Of a stretch of DNA of 64,000 bases, positions 17,211-25,242 are shown one piece after another (the first letter of the stretch is position 1; every line of letters starts with the position of its first letter). The notes beneath the pieces were generated by a model. The model was given only the letters and a program-made list of their open reading frames with translations. It did not search any database and had not been told where the DNA came from. Source of the DNA: Nitrobacter sp051912485 (GTDB taxonomy: Bacteria > Pseudomonadota > Alphaproteobacteria > Rhizobiales > Xanthobacteraceae); contig NZ_CP196822.1 of the NCBI RefSeq assembly GCF_051912485.1, positions 3,162,001 to 3,226,000 on the forward strand, in the 5' to 3' direction. Made by a program: the position numbers and the translations under genes.

Positions 17211-17224
17211 CTCCCTCTCCGCCA
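17211..17224 (+). other. Right attachment repeat of the island
   Basis: CTCCCTCTCCGCCA is an exact copy of the last 14 bases of tRNA-Ser (2177-2190) and marks the outer end of the integrated DNA. Confidence 0.85.
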
Positions 17225-17349
17225 ATAAATAAACAAAATTAGTGACTTAGATAGAATTATCGGAAAATTTTCTCTCTTAATTGCCGCCATCAGGACAACG
17301 GACTGGGTTGGCGAGCCTTGTTTTCACCAGCGTCGTGCTATTTTGAAGC

Positions 17350-17859
17350 ATGCAAAAGCCGTTCGCAGAGTCGCATCCGCACCTTGCAGAATTCATTGCG
17401 TTTCTCGGCGACTTCAATCGCGAGACAGAGCGAGGCGCTGCACTTGCTGCCGCAGCCATGATCGACAGTCTTCTCGAAAGAATCCTCTCTGCCTTTCTCA
17501 TTAAAAATGCTGGATTGAAATCGCTTCTTGAAGGCGTGAACGCTCCGCTGGGCACATTTGCTGCGAAGATTGGACTGGCCGCTGCGGTAGGAGCGATTTC
17601 CGAACGAGAGAGAGCCGAGTGCAACCTCATCAGGAAAATCCGAAATGAATTTGCGCATCAGGTACGCGTCTCGTTTGAGCACCCGGACATCGTGAAATTG
17701 TGCACCAAGCTGACTTACAGCGCAAAGCCGTATGGTGACGTAGTGGTAGGGACTCGCGGGCAATTCACGACAGCGGCGGATGGCTTGATCCTGAACCTAA
17801 CCAACCGGCCGCACTACGCAGAGCAGCGCCGCCTGAGCGCGCAGGAGTGGCCGTACTAA
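17350..17859 (+). CDS. MltR-like protein
   Basis: The 169-residue protein has the helical fold signature of the MltR (mannitol operon repressor) family: ERGAALAAAAMIDSLLERIL near residue 30, later LGTFAAKIGLAAAVGAISERE and RKIRNEFAH. MltR represses mannitol genes in enterics, but many relatives are stand-alone proteins of unknown role. It lies just outside the right att repeat of the island and is isolated from other genes, pointing away from the carboxysome operon. Confidence 0.75.
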   Translation: MQKPFAESHPHLAEFIAFLGDFNRETERGAALAAAAMIDSLLERILSAFLIKNAGLKSLLEGVNAPLGTFAAKIGLAAAVGAISERERAECNLIRKIRNEFAHQVRVSFEHPDIVKLCTKLTYSAKPYGDVVVGTRGQFTTAADGLILNLTNRPHYAEQRRLSAQEWPY

Positions 17860-17998
17860 CTAAGCACTGCGTGGTTTTTCAGGGAGCAGCAATCGCGAAA
17901 CGCCGCCTCGCTGTTGCGATTTAGCGAAACGATTGTCCTTCAATTGGCTATACTGCTGCTTTTGCGAAATACGCTAACCACCGCGACCGAAACCGCGG

Positions 17999-18012
17999 AC
18001 GGGACGTCCCGT
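17999..18012. repeat. Perfect 14-bp palindrome downstream of the carboxysome operon
   Basis: ACGGGACGTCCCGT is self-complementary and lies 40 bases beyond the stop of the last carboxysome-operon gene. It lacks a T-run, so a simple intrinsic terminator is unlikely; it could end the transcript by other means or be an operator. Confidence 0.35.
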
Positions 18013-18051
18013 GCATTCATGCCAGACATCGTAGCGACGGCGCGGGCGGCT

Positions 18052-18888
18052 TCAGTCGGACAGCCATTTGCGCACGTATGCGTCGATAAGCTCGCGTACG
18101 GATTCGGACTTGATCACCAGGCCGAGGTCGATCATCTCCGCGCCGATGGACTGAGCCTGGGTCTGCGCCGGCACTGGCCCGGGCACAAGTTGGTTGGCCT
18201 CTTCGCGGAAGAACACCGCCGCCACCACCCCGGCGAACCAGATGGTGCGCGCCGAGTCGCCGCGCGGGCGCAGCGGATCATCGCGCACCACGAAGACCGG
18301 GCTGCCGCTCGATCCGGGATACACTGCGGCGTCGATCAGGAATTGCTTGTGCCCCTCGAAGTCGAGTTCCAGCGGCGTGGCCGTGGTGCCGCGGCGCAGG
18401 ATGGGCATGAGGTTGACCTGATCCCACACTCCGCTGGGATAGCCGACGAACAGCACCTCCTCGAGCGCGTCGAAGCCCCGCACCGTGGCCGCATCGGGAA
18501 TGCGCTGGCTGTCGATCGCGTGGTAATACAGCTCCACGCCTAAATCCCGTGCCGCACGCTCGAGCGGTCGCAGCGGTACAATGGCCAGATCCACCTCGGG
18601 ATCGGGGTGGACGAACCACGCCGCGGGGAAGTCGTCGATATTGAGCTGAAAGCGTTGGCCGAATGCTGGCTTGCCCTCGCTCGTCTGGGTGAACACCAGG
18701 CCGCCGCGGCGCACGCCCTCGACCAGATGGCGGTTGGTGACGATGAACGGCGTGCTTCCCCCGGCGTGGGTGTGGCTGAGGATGAAGGCCGTGCCCGAGC
18801 CGGCGCTGCCGTCCTCGAGTTCGGTATCCACTCGCACGGTGGAGAACAGCAGCTTTTTTGCAATCGAGTCGATTTCCATGGGGCTCAC
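18052..18888 (-). CDS. Trypsin-like (S1 family) serine protease of the carboxysome operon
   Basis: The 278-residue protein has a chymotrypsin-fold triad: His in IVTNRHLVEG, Asp in DPEVDLAIVPL and Ser in YPGSSGSPVFVV. There is no signal peptide or PDZ domain, so it should act in the cytosol. The start GTG at 18888 overlaps the csoS1D stop (GTGA); an ATG at 18879 is the alternative. The overlap indicates co-translation with csoS1D as the last gene of the operon. A role in trimming or turnover of shell, CsoS2 or Rubisco proteins is possible but is not known for carboxysomes. Confidence 0.85.
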   Translation of the reverse strand: MSPMEIDSIAKKLLFSTVRVDTELEDGSAGSGTAFILSHTHAGGSTPFIVTNRHLVEGVRRGGLVFTQTSEGKPAFGQRFQLNIDDFPAAWFVHPDPEVDLAIVPLRPLERAARDLGVELYYHAIDSQRIPDAATVRGFDALEEVLFVGYPSGVWDQVNLMPILRRGTTATPLELDFEGHKQFLIDAAVYPGSSGSPVFVVRDDPLRPRGDSARTIWFAGVVAAVFFREEANQLVPGPVPAQTQAQSIGAEMIDLGLVIKSESVRELIDAYVRKWLSD

Positions 18889-19517
18889 GTGTGCGGGACG
18901 GCGCGCTGGTTCAGGCGATCGATCGCGGCTAGCGCGGCGCGCTGCGCTTCCTCGGCCTCGGCCTCGTTGCCCATCATGGTCAGGCGGCCGAAAGAACCGA
19001 AGGCTTTGACGTCCACCAAAGTGATGTGCGCGGCCTTCTCTGCTTCATTGGCGGCATAGACGATATAGCCCGCCGGCTCGACCTCCAGGATGAACATGCT
19101 CTTGCCGGGCAGGATCATCGAGCCCTTGCGCAATTGGCGGTTGATCAGTGTAGCGTGGTCGGGCGTGATGGCGCGAATGATCTCGTTCCACGCCACCTTG
19201 CAGCGCAGCCGCGACTCCATGGTGGTGTTGAGCGCCCGCAGGATCAGTTCGCCCGCGGCGAGCACCTCGCTCTGGTTGCGGAAATGGAGTTCCATCGAGC
19301 CGAAGGCGCGCTCGACGACTTGCTCGCCCATGCGCACGTTGGTTTTTTTCAGCGCGATGTCCGAGAGGTTGTGCACCGCCATGCCGGGAGCGACCTCGAT
19401 CCACATGCAGGCATCGCCGGGCACCGGCAGAAAGCCTTGCGAGGACGTCGCGATATAGGACGCCAGCTGCGGCTGCAGCGCGTCCATAAACACGTAGGTG
19501 CGCAGGGTGATCTTCAT
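18885..19517 (-). CDS. csoS1D: Carboxysome shell pseudohexamer CsoS1D (tandem BMC domain)
   Basis: The 210-residue protein contains two BMC-type repeats. The first has FMDALQPQLASYIATSSQGF and EVAPGMAVHNLSDIALK; the second has GSMILPGKSMFILEVEPAGY and ANEAEKAAHITLVDVKAFG. This matches CsoS1D, a trimer with a large gated pore that stacks in pairs and is thought to admit RuBP and other bulky metabolites. It lies 13 bases after cbbO, in the usual distal position of alpha-carboxysome operons. The length is at the short end for the family because the variable N-terminal extension is missing. Confidence 0.88.
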   Translation of the reverse strand: MKITLRTYVFMDALQPQLASYIATSSQGFLPVPGDACMWIEVAPGMAVHNLSDIALKKTNVRMGEQVVERAFGSMELHFRNQSEVLAAGELILRALNTTMESRLRCKVAWNEIIRAITPDHATLINRQLRKGSMILPGKSMFILEVEPAGYIVYAANEAEKAAHITLVDVKAFGSFGRLTMMGNEAEAEEAQRAALAAIDRLNQRAVPHT

Positions 19518-19530
19518 TCTCAGCCCGCCC

Positions 19531-21891
19531 TCACCGCGTCAGGCTCATGTAGAGCATGGGCAGTCTTTCCGGCAGGCGCTCGACCTGGTCGATGACGGTG
19601 AAGTTCTTCAGACCGAAGATACGCGACACATACTGGTCGGCATGCGGGTCGAGCGACAGCGCATACACCGTGATGCCCTGGCGGCCGAGCTCTTCCACGG
19701 CGGCCTTGGCATCGTGGCGCAGGTATTGCGGATCGGTCACATCGTTGTCGGCAGGCTCGCCGTCGGTGACGACGAAGATCACGCGCTTACTCTTGGGCTG
19801 CTGCGCCAGGTAATGCGCGGCATGGCGTAGCGCTGCACCCATGCGGGTGGAGAGCCGCCCTTTCATCCCCGCCAGCCGCGCCTTGACCAGATCGTCATAC
19901 GGCTGTTCGAAATCCTTGAAGCGTTGGTAGTGCACGTCGTGTCGGCCGTCAGAACAAAAGCCGTGAATGGCGAACGGGTCGCCGATACGGTCCAGCGCAC
20001 CGCCCAGCAAGATCGTGGCGGCGCGAGTGAGGTCCATCACCGAGTAGTCGTGGCCGCGCACCTTGTCGTTGGACGACTCGGACATGTCCAGCAGCACCAA
20101 CACCGCCAGATCGCGCAGCGCACGCTTGTAGCGCATCATGATGCGCGGATCGTGCTGTTGGCCGATGCGGATGTCGATCATCGCGCGCACCGCGGCGTTG
20201 ATGTCGATCTCGTCACCGTCCTCCATGTGACGGATGCGCTGCATGCCCTGCGGCACCATCGACTCGATCAGGAACTTGAGCCGCGAGATGACCGGCTTGT
20301 GCTCGAGGATGATGCGCTCGATTACCTCCAGCTCGCCCAGCTGCGGATGGTACTCAAGCAACGTCACCCAATTGGGCCGCTCGAGTTGGATCTGATAGTC
20401 CCATTCCGGATAGTGGAAGGGCTCGGAGATCGGCGGGCGGCCTTCGAGCGAGTTGATGCTCACGTTCTCCTGGTCGAGATAGAACTCGGTGGGGAGCTCC
20501 CAAACCTCCTGCGCATCGTCGCCGGAAAACTCGACGTCCACCTCGTTGACCATTTCCATCACGTTGACTTTTCTGCGCACCTGCTGGCGGGTCTCCCAGG
20601 TGGCGGCCATCACCTGCGCCTCGTCGTATTCCTCCAGATACCAGACGGCACGGTTGTCGTCGCGATAGACGGCACTGAGCCCATCGGTGAGCTTGTTGTA
20701 GGTAGGCAGGTCGAGCTCGAACAAGCGGTGCGATAAGTCCACTCCCAGATTCCAGCTCATCTGATTGCTGGCCAGATCGGACTGGGCGCGAAACGCCGCC
20801 ACGCCCCGCCGCACAAAGGGGTGCGGGTCGGTCGAGTCGAGGTCGAGCAGCGCGCGGGCGAGGCGGTCAAGCAACTCACCGACGGTCTGCGGCTGGGCCG
20901 AATAGTCGAACACCGGATGCAGCGCCAGCCAGGCTTGGCGCATCCCGGGGAATTTGCGGATCGCCAGCTCCTCCACCCGCGCATCCTCGAAAAGCTCGAT
21001 CAGCGCCATCTGTACCGGCAGCAGCGTCTGCATCGACAGCTGCTTGTCGGTGAACACCAGATGCGCGGCGCAGTGGTTGGCGGCGGCGCGGTAAACTTCG
21101 AGCGCGCTGACGACCCGATCGGGTGCAGTCGCATCGCCCTCGGGTTTGTAGTCGTCATAAGCATCCGCGATGTAGATGATATAATGCTCGATATACGGCC
21201 TGAGTCCTTCGCGGCTTTCGTAGTCGCCGGCGGTGGGGCGCAGAAAAAAATCGCGACCCCAGATCGCGCGCATGTAGATGTTGAGCCGCCGCTGGATGTC
21301 GACGAACAGCGTGCCCTTGCGCTCCTGCTGCAGCACAGCCTGCGCATCGGCGCTCTGCAGCCCGAAATAGGCCGCCTGCCCCTCGAAATCGGCCTTGTAC
21401 GCCTGTGCGCCCCATTGCACCCAGCGGCGCAGCCCGCCCAGAGTAAGCTGATTGAGCAGGCGGTCGAGGTTTTCCAGCATCGGGCGCAGGCCGCGCGGAG
21501 CCTGCGCCGCCACGATCTCCAGTACTTTCAGATAGTGGCGAAACAGCTCGGCATCGCCCACGCGGTGGGCCACCAGCGGCGCGGTGCCGACGATCAGCGC
21601 CAACACCTGCCCGGAGGTTTTGGACGCCATGCCCAGAAGGAAGTTGACCAGATCGGGCAGCACCTCCTCGCCGATGGCACGCCCGACCTCCGGCATGGAC
21701 TGGATGAAACTCACCACGAGGTCCTCGCCGCGACCGAGATGGTGCAGCGCTAACGCGCCCTTGAGATAGCTGTCCAGCCCGCGCGGACTGAGAGCCCGCG
21801 CCGCCTCGTTCCAGGAGGCGCGCAACAGCTCCTGCGCACCGCCGGGCAGTTCGTCGAGAAGCTCCTGGAATTCGTCGAGGTGGATGGCCAT
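19531..21891 (-). CDS. cbbO: Rubisco activase subunit CbbO (VWA-domain adaptor)
   Basis: The 786-residue protein ends in a von Willebrand factor A domain with an intact MIDAS motif (VLLDMSESS, DxSxS) and later VIFVVTDGEPADNDVTD. The N-terminal two thirds are helical. CbbO binds Rubisco through its VWA domain and works with the CbbQ hexamer to remove inhibitory sugar phosphates from the active site. cbbQ lies directly upstream, about 85 bases away. The ribosome site before the ATG is weak. Confidence 0.92.
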   Translation of the reverse strand: MAIHLDEFQELLDELPGGAQELLRASWNEAARALSPRGLDSYLKGALALHHLGRGEDLVVSFIQSMPEVGRAIGEEVLPDLVNFLLGMASKTSGQVLALIVGTAPLVAHRVGDAELFRHYLKVLEIVAAQAPRGLRPMLENLDRLLNQLTLGGLRRWVQWGAQAYKADFEGQAAYFGLQSADAQAVLQQERKGTLFVDIQRRLNIYMRAIWGRDFFLRPTAGDYESREGLRPYIEHYIIYIADAYDDYKPEGDATAPDRVVSALEVYRAAANHCAAHLVFTDKQLSMQTLLPVQMALIELFEDARVEELAIRKFPGMRQAWLALHPVFDYSAQPQTVGELLDRLARALLDLDSTDPHPFVRRGVAAFRAQSDLASNQMSWNLGVDLSHRLFELDLPTYNKLTDGLSAVYRDDNRAVWYLEEYDEAQVMAATWETRQQVRRKVNVMEMVNEVDVEFSGDDAQEVWELPTEFYLDQENVSINSLEGRPPISEPFHYPEWDYQIQLERPNWVTLLEYHPQLGELEVIERIILEHKPVISRLKFLIESMVPQGMQRIRHMEDGDEIDINAAVRAMIDIRIGQQHDPRIMMRYKRALRDLAVLVLLDMSESSNDKVRGHDYSVMDLTRAATILLGGALDRIGDPFAIHGFCSDGRHDVHYQRFKDFEQPYDDLVKARLAGMKGRLSTRMGAALRHAAHYLAQQPKSKRVIFVVTDGEPADNDVTDPQYLRHDAKAAVEELGRQGITVYALSLDPHADQYVSRIFGLKNFTVIDQVERLPERLPMLYMSLTR

Positions 21892-21975
21892 GATTTACAA
21901 ATTCGGACTGCCTAGCGATGATGGCCTCGGCCGACCTCAATTTTCCTTTCCAGCGCGCAGACCGCTCGGAGACGC

Positions 21976-22914
21976 TCAGAAATAAGTCGTCACCGCGGAA
22001 TCGAGCGCGTCACGCATATCGGGATCGTCGGTGATCGGGCGCACCAGCGCTACGCGGCAGGCGGCCAGCGGCGCGACGCCGCGGGAAATCAGCGAGCCGG
22101 CGTAGATCAGCATGCGGGTGGAGATGCCCTCATCCAGCCCATGGCCTTTGAGGTTGCGCGCATGCTCGGCGATGTGCACCAGCTTTTTCGCCGCGTCCAA
22201 CGCGACGCCGCTCTCGTGCACGACGATCTCGGCCTCGAGCTCGTGCACGGGGTAGTTGAAGTCCAGCGCGCCGAACCGCTGCTTGGTCGACTGCTTCAGA
22301 TCCTTCATCAGCGACTGGTAGCCGGGGTTGTACGAGATGACGACCTGGAAATCCGGATGCGCCTCGACGATCTCGCCCTTTTTCTCCAGTGGCAGAATGC
22401 GCCGTGCGTCGGTCAGGGAGTGGATCACGACTGTGGTGTCCTGCCGCGCCTCGACCACTTCGTCGAGATAGCAGATCCCGCCGAAACGCGCGGCCATGGT
22501 CAGCGGCCCGTCCTGCCAGCGAGTGCCGTTGGCGTCGAGCAGAAAGCGGCCGACCAGGTCGCTGGCGGTCATGTCTTCATTGCAGGCAACGGTGACCAGC
22601 GGCTTGCCGAGTTTCCATGCCATGTATTCGACGAAGCGCGTCTTGCCGCAACCCGTCGGACCCTTCAGCATCATCGGCATGCGAACCGAATAGGCGGCTT
22701 CATAGAGCTCGACCTCATCGGCCACCGATCGATAGTAGGGCTCCTTGGTCACGCGAAAGGCATCGAGTACGGCCGGAGCAAAGCCGGCCGTATCAGCTAC
22801 CGGGCGCAGGGCCACGCTGCCGGGCGCGGCAGAGGGCGCGGGCGCGGGCGCGGGCACGTGGAAGGCAGGGTCACGTCGCGGCAGGTAGCCGCGCTTGGAG
22901 AGATCGTCACGCAT
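21976..22914 (-). CDS. cbbQ: Rubisco activase AAA+ ATPase CbbQ (MoxR family)
   Basis: From ATG 22914 (AGGAAG 6 bases upstream) the 312-residue protein shows a MoxR-type AAA+ domain: Walker A KGPTGCGKT, Walker B GGICYLDEV, sensor region VVISYNPGYQ. It forms a hexameric ring with one CbbO to reactivate inhibited Rubisco. A Pro/Ala-rich linker (AFHVPAPAPAPSAAPG) precedes the ATPase core. It lies between mcdB and cbbO, as in many proteobacterial carboxysome loci. Confidence 0.93.
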   Translation of the reverse strand: MRDDLSKRGYLPRRDPAFHVPAPAPAPSAAPGSVALRPVADTAGFAPAVLDAFRVTKEPYYRSVADEVELYEAAYSVRMPMMLKGPTGCGKTRFVEYMAWKLGKPLVTVACNEDMTASDLVGRFLLDANGTRWQDGPLTMAARFGGICYLDEVVEARQDTTVVIHSLTDARRILPLEKKGEIVEAHPDFQVVISYNPGYQSLMKDLKQSTKQRFGALDFNYPVHELEAEIVVHESGVALDAAKKLVHIAEHARNLKGHGLDEGISTRMLIYAGSLISRGVAPLAACRVALVRPITDDPDMRDALDSAVTTYF

Positions 22915-22934
22915 GATCAACTTCCTGGAAAAAC

Positions 22935-23150
22935 TCAATCCGGCCAAATGCGGTCGGGGAACAACTCCTGCAGGCTCGCCGGCGGCTCGGCCGCCGCTGA
23001 ATTTGCAGGCGCGGGATTAGCGGCGGCAGCCTCTTTGGAGGTGGCCGAGGACGGCGTCTTGTGTGCCTCTGCCTTGTCGGCGGGGGCGGACTCTGCAGTG
23101 GTCTTGGCCTGACGCACGCTGCTTGCGAGCTTGTCTTTGATGCTGGTCAT
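22935..23150 (-). CDS. mcdB: Carboxysome positioning partner McdB (alpha type), candidate
   Basis: The 71-residue protein starts within the mcdA stop (ATGA overlap, 23147-23150). It has a charged N-terminus (MTSIKDKLASSVRQAK), a disordered Ala/Ser/Pro/Glu-rich middle and ends LFPDRIWPD with Trp69 near the terminus. Short disordered proteins with an invariant C-terminal Trp, encoded just after a ParA-type gene in carboxysome operons, are alpha-McdB: they link carboxysomes to the McdA gradient on the nucleoid. The assignment rests on context and this ending. Confidence 0.8.
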   Translation of the reverse strand: MTSIKDKLASSVRQAKTTAESAPADKAEAHKTPSSATSKEAAAANPAPANSAAAEPPASLQELFPDRIWPD

Positions 23151-23782
23151 GCAAGAATCTCCTCAATGAGGCCTTCGATTTCCGCGACGGCACTTTGCCC
23201 GCGCGCCCCCAATTCATATGCCGACACGCCCTCAAGCGCGGCGGTCTTGTAGATGCCGCGGCGGCGCACCGGGGTGCGCAGCACTGGCAGGCCGAACTCG
23301 GCCAGCGCCTCCTGCATCGCCGCCGACAGCGCGCTGCGAGCCTCGATCTGGTTCAGCAGCAGGTAGGCGCGCAGGCGAGGATTGGGTCGCCTGGCCTCAT
23401 CGATGTCCTGCGGCAGCCTCAGGCTGGCCCACAGATCCACCGGCGAGGGCAGCACCGGGATGACGGCAACGTCGCAGCTTTGCAGCGCCAGCGCCGCTGC
23501 ACGGCTGTCGACCGCAGGCGGGCAGTCCAGCACGACGAAAGGGTAGGCGCGAAAGTCCCGCCGCAGATCGATCGCACCCGTGCCCACGCGCAATTGCTTG
23601 ACCGTGGCGGGAAAGGATTGTGTGCCTGCCGCAGCCCATTGCGTGGCCGAGCCCTGGGGATCCAGATCGACCACCACCGCCGCTGCGCGCCGCGTCAGAC
23701 CCGCGCCAAGATGCATGGCCACGGTGGTCTTGCCGGCGCCGCCTTTCTGGTTGATCACCGCTATGACCAATGGGCCGCCCAT
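23147..23782 (-). CDS. mcdA: Carboxysome positioning ATPase McdA (ParA family)
   Basis: The 211-residue protein has the ParA/MinD deviant Walker A NQKGGAGKTT at residues ~11-20, a switch region VVVDLDPQGSATQW and VVLDCPPAVDS. McdA forms a dynamic coat on the nucleoid and, with McdB, spaces carboxysomes so that they are inherited by both daughters. It follows acRAF by 3 bases and overlaps the mcdB-type gene. A good ribosome site (GGGGAG) precedes ATG 23782. Confidence 0.9.
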   Translation of the reverse strand: MGGPLVIAVINQKGGAGKTTVAMHLGAGLTRRAAAVVVDLDPQGSATQWAAAGTQSFPATVKQLRVGTGAIDLRRDFRAYPFVVLDCPPAVDSRAAALALQSCDVAVIPVLPSPVDLWASLRLPQDIDEARRPNPRLRAYLLLNQIEARSALSAAMQEALAEFGLPVLRTPVRRRGIYKTAALEGVSAYELGARGQSAVAEIEGLIEEILA

Positions 23783-23785
23783 CGA

Positions 23786-24052
23786 TCACTCCCCGCGCTC
23801 GGCCAGAACAGCGATACGGCGGGCGAACAGTTCGTCCTCGGCGCCTAAGGTGGCGCCGTCAGCCGCCCCCAGGGTGACGTTGACGTAGGTGGTGCCGAAG
23901 TTGATGTTCTGCGGATGGCGTTGAATCTCCTCGGACAGCGCCGATAGCGCGTCGAGGAAGGCACGCGTCTGCGCATATTGCGCAAATGCGAAGCGGCGAA
24001 ACAACGTCGGCGGCTTGTCGCGGCGCTCCCAACCTTGGAAATCATCAGTCAT
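23786..24052 (-). CDS. acRAF: Alpha-carboxysome Rubisco assembly factor acRAF (PCD-like)
   Basis: The 88-residue protein (MTDDFQGWERRDKPPTLFRR ... RHPQNINFGTTYVNVTLGAADG) has the pterin-4a-carbinolamine dehydratase-like fold typical of acRAF, but lacks the dehydratase His pair (HHP is RHP here). In carboxysome operons this protein is a chaperone that helps assemble form IA Rubisco rather than an enzyme. It sits between the ferritin-like remnant and mcdA with tight spacing; AGGAC precedes ATG 24052. Confidence 0.85.
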   Translation of the reverse strand: MTDDFQGWERRDKPPTLFRRFAFAQYAQTRAFLDALSALSEEIQRHPQNINFGTTYVNVTLGAADGATLGAEDELFARRIAVLAERGE

Positions 24053-24059
24053 GGGCGTC

Positions 24060-24451
24060 CTACCCCGGTTCGATCTGGGTTACGTGGTCGAGATACGCTA
24101 GCGCCTCCTGTAACAAAGCTTCGAACAGCGACGCGGTGCCGTTGCCGCGAAGCCGGTGCGTGTACGTCAGCGCGCCGGCATATAGCTGCAGGGCCTGGAC
24201 CCCGGGCCGTTGTGCGGCCCCGCCGCGCCGCGGGCCACGGCCCGCCGCAAGGTGTCATACCCAGCAGGATCGGCCGCGCCATCAAACGCTCGGCATAATC
24301 CGGTTGCTCCGCCTCGGCGTGCGGCTTGCGCGCCAGCTCGGCATCTCCCCACCAGCGTGCGAGCACGCTTGGGCGAGATACTGCTGCACGCCGCCAACTC
24401 GTGGTTGAGCGCGCGTGCGAGCCAGCCCGGGGTTCGCCGATCGTCCGCCAT
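24060..24451 (-). pseudogene. Carboxysome-linked ferritin/bacterioferritin-like gene, frame broken
   Basis: The minus strand starts well (MADDRRTPGWLARALNHELA), a motif that opens the ferritin-like gene found after csoS1 in many alpha-carboxysome operons. It then changes frame: VQQYLAQA in a second frame, ARWWGDAELARKPHAEAEQ and RLMARPILLGMTPCGGPWPA in a third, and finally LQLYAGALTYTHRLRGNG and LFEALLQEALAYLDHVTQIE, ending at TAG 24060. Three frame changes in 392 bases mean no intact protein is read from this sequence. The flanking genes are intact, so decay of just this gene, or sequencing errors, are both possible. The partner function (iron storage or redox protection) is a family inference. 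Confidence 0.72.
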
Positions 24452-24469
24452 GGCACGCTCCGCGCAGGA

Positions 24470-24808
24470 TCAGCTGCGGGTGGACGTGGTCTCGGAGTCG
24501 CGGCCGCCACCGTTGGATTCAGGCTTCTTCGGCAGGATGCCCTCGACCTCGCTGTGCACGCGGGCGATGATGTGCGCGGCCACCAAGCCGTCGCCAACAC
24601 GCTCGCAGGCGTCAGCGCCGGCACGAACCGCCGCGTTGACCGCACCGGTCTCGCCGCGCACCAGCACGGTGACGTAGCCGCCGCCGACGAATTGACGCGA
24701 GATCAAGCGCACTTCTGCGGCCTTGGTCATCGCGTCCGCCGCTTCGATCGCGGGAACCAATCCGCGGGTTTCAATCATGCCAAGGGCAATGCCGTTGACT
24801 TCTGCCAT
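24470..24808 (-). CDS. csoS1: Carboxysome shell hexamer CsoS1 (BMC-H), longer copy
   Basis: The 112-residue BMC-H protein (GIALGMIETRGLVPAIEAAD ... RVHSEVEGILPK) forms the hexagonal tiles of the shell facets. It differs from the copy at 24851-25147 mainly in its first residues (MAEVNGIALGM) and in a C-terminal tail PESNGGGRDSETTSTRS. The core is nearly identical at DNA level to the other copy. A ribosome site (GGAAGGAC) precedes ATG 24808. The extended tail would project from the tile edge or face and might adjust interactions. Confidence 0.93.
   Translation of the reverse strand: MAEVNGIALGMIETRGLVPAIEAADAMTKAAEVRLISRQFVGGGYVTVLVRGETGAVNAAVRAGADACERVGDGLVAAHIIARVHSEVEGILPKKPESNGGGRDSETTSTRS
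24527..24790 (-). repeat. 264-bp direct repeat, copy 1 (within csoS1)
   Basis: This block matches 24866-25129 with an offset of 339 bases. By eye I find only two differences (near 24767 and at 24782). It covers most of the two csoS1 genes. Confidence 0.9.
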
Positions 24809-24850
24809 GTCGTTGTCCTTCCAGTTACTTGCAGTAGAAAAAAGCCGCGC

Positions 24851-25147
24851 TTAGTTGCTCGGCGCCTTCGGCAGGATGCCCTCGACCTCGCTGTGCACGC
24901 GGGCGATGATGTGCGCGGCCACCAAGCCGTCGCCAACACGCTCGCAGGCGTCAGCGCCGGCACGAACCGCCGCGTTGACCGCACCGGTCTCGCCGCGCAC
25001 CAGCACGGTGACGTAGCCGCCGCCGACGAATTGACGCGAGATCAAGCGCACTTCTGCGGCCTTGGTCATCGCGTCCGCCGCTTCGATCGCGGGAACCAAT
25101 CCGCGAGTTTCAATCATGCCCAGGGCAATACCCATAATTTCAGCCAT
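24851..25147 (-). CDS. csoS1: Carboxysome shell hexamer CsoS1 (BMC-H), standard copy
   Basis: The 98-residue protein is a canonical CsoS1A/C-type BMC-H subunit: MAEIMGIALGMIETRG, pore loop FVGGG (residues ~40-44), C-terminal EVEGILPKAPSN. Six copies make a hexamer with a narrow positively charged pore that passes bicarbonate and RuBP-type anions. AAGGAG precedes ATG 25147. It lies directly after csoS4B and is followed by its near twin; a third csoS1, present in some relatives, is absent. Confidence 0.95.
   Translation of the reverse strand: MAEIMGIALGMIETRGLVPAIEAADAMTKAAEVRLISRQFVGGGYVTVLVRGETGAVNAAVRAGADACERVGDGLVAAHIIARVHSEVEGILPKAPSN
24866..25129 (-). repeat. 264-bp direct repeat, copy 2 (within csoS1)
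   Basis: This is the partner of 24527-24790. The near identity contrasts with the ends of the two genes, which differ, as expected after recent duplication or gene conversion. Confidence 0.9.
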
Positions 25148-25242
25148 CTGTTCGCTCCTTGTTGTCGAAAAAAAAGATTCTCAAGCTAGTCATTGCACCT
25201 CGACGCCGCGCGCGCCGTTTTTCTCTTTGCTCACCGCGTCGG

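Larger units (their letters stand above)
2177..17224. mobile_element. Integrated genomic island at tRNA-Ser, with integrase and replication-type genes
   Basis: The last 14 bases of tRNA-Ser (CTCCCTCTCCGCCA, 2177-2190) recur exactly at 17211-17224. The DNA between holds a P4-type tyrosine integrase next to the right end (15797-16978), a primase/RepA-like ATPase, a small HTH protein, an ArdC-like antirestriction gene at the left end, and cargo. This is the standard layout of an integrative element that restores the tRNA 3' end at one junction. Conjugation genes are not visible, so it is more likely mobilisable or a satellite-type island than a self-transmissible ICE. Internal IS and pseudogene remnants suggest it has been resident for some time. 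Confidence 0.9.
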
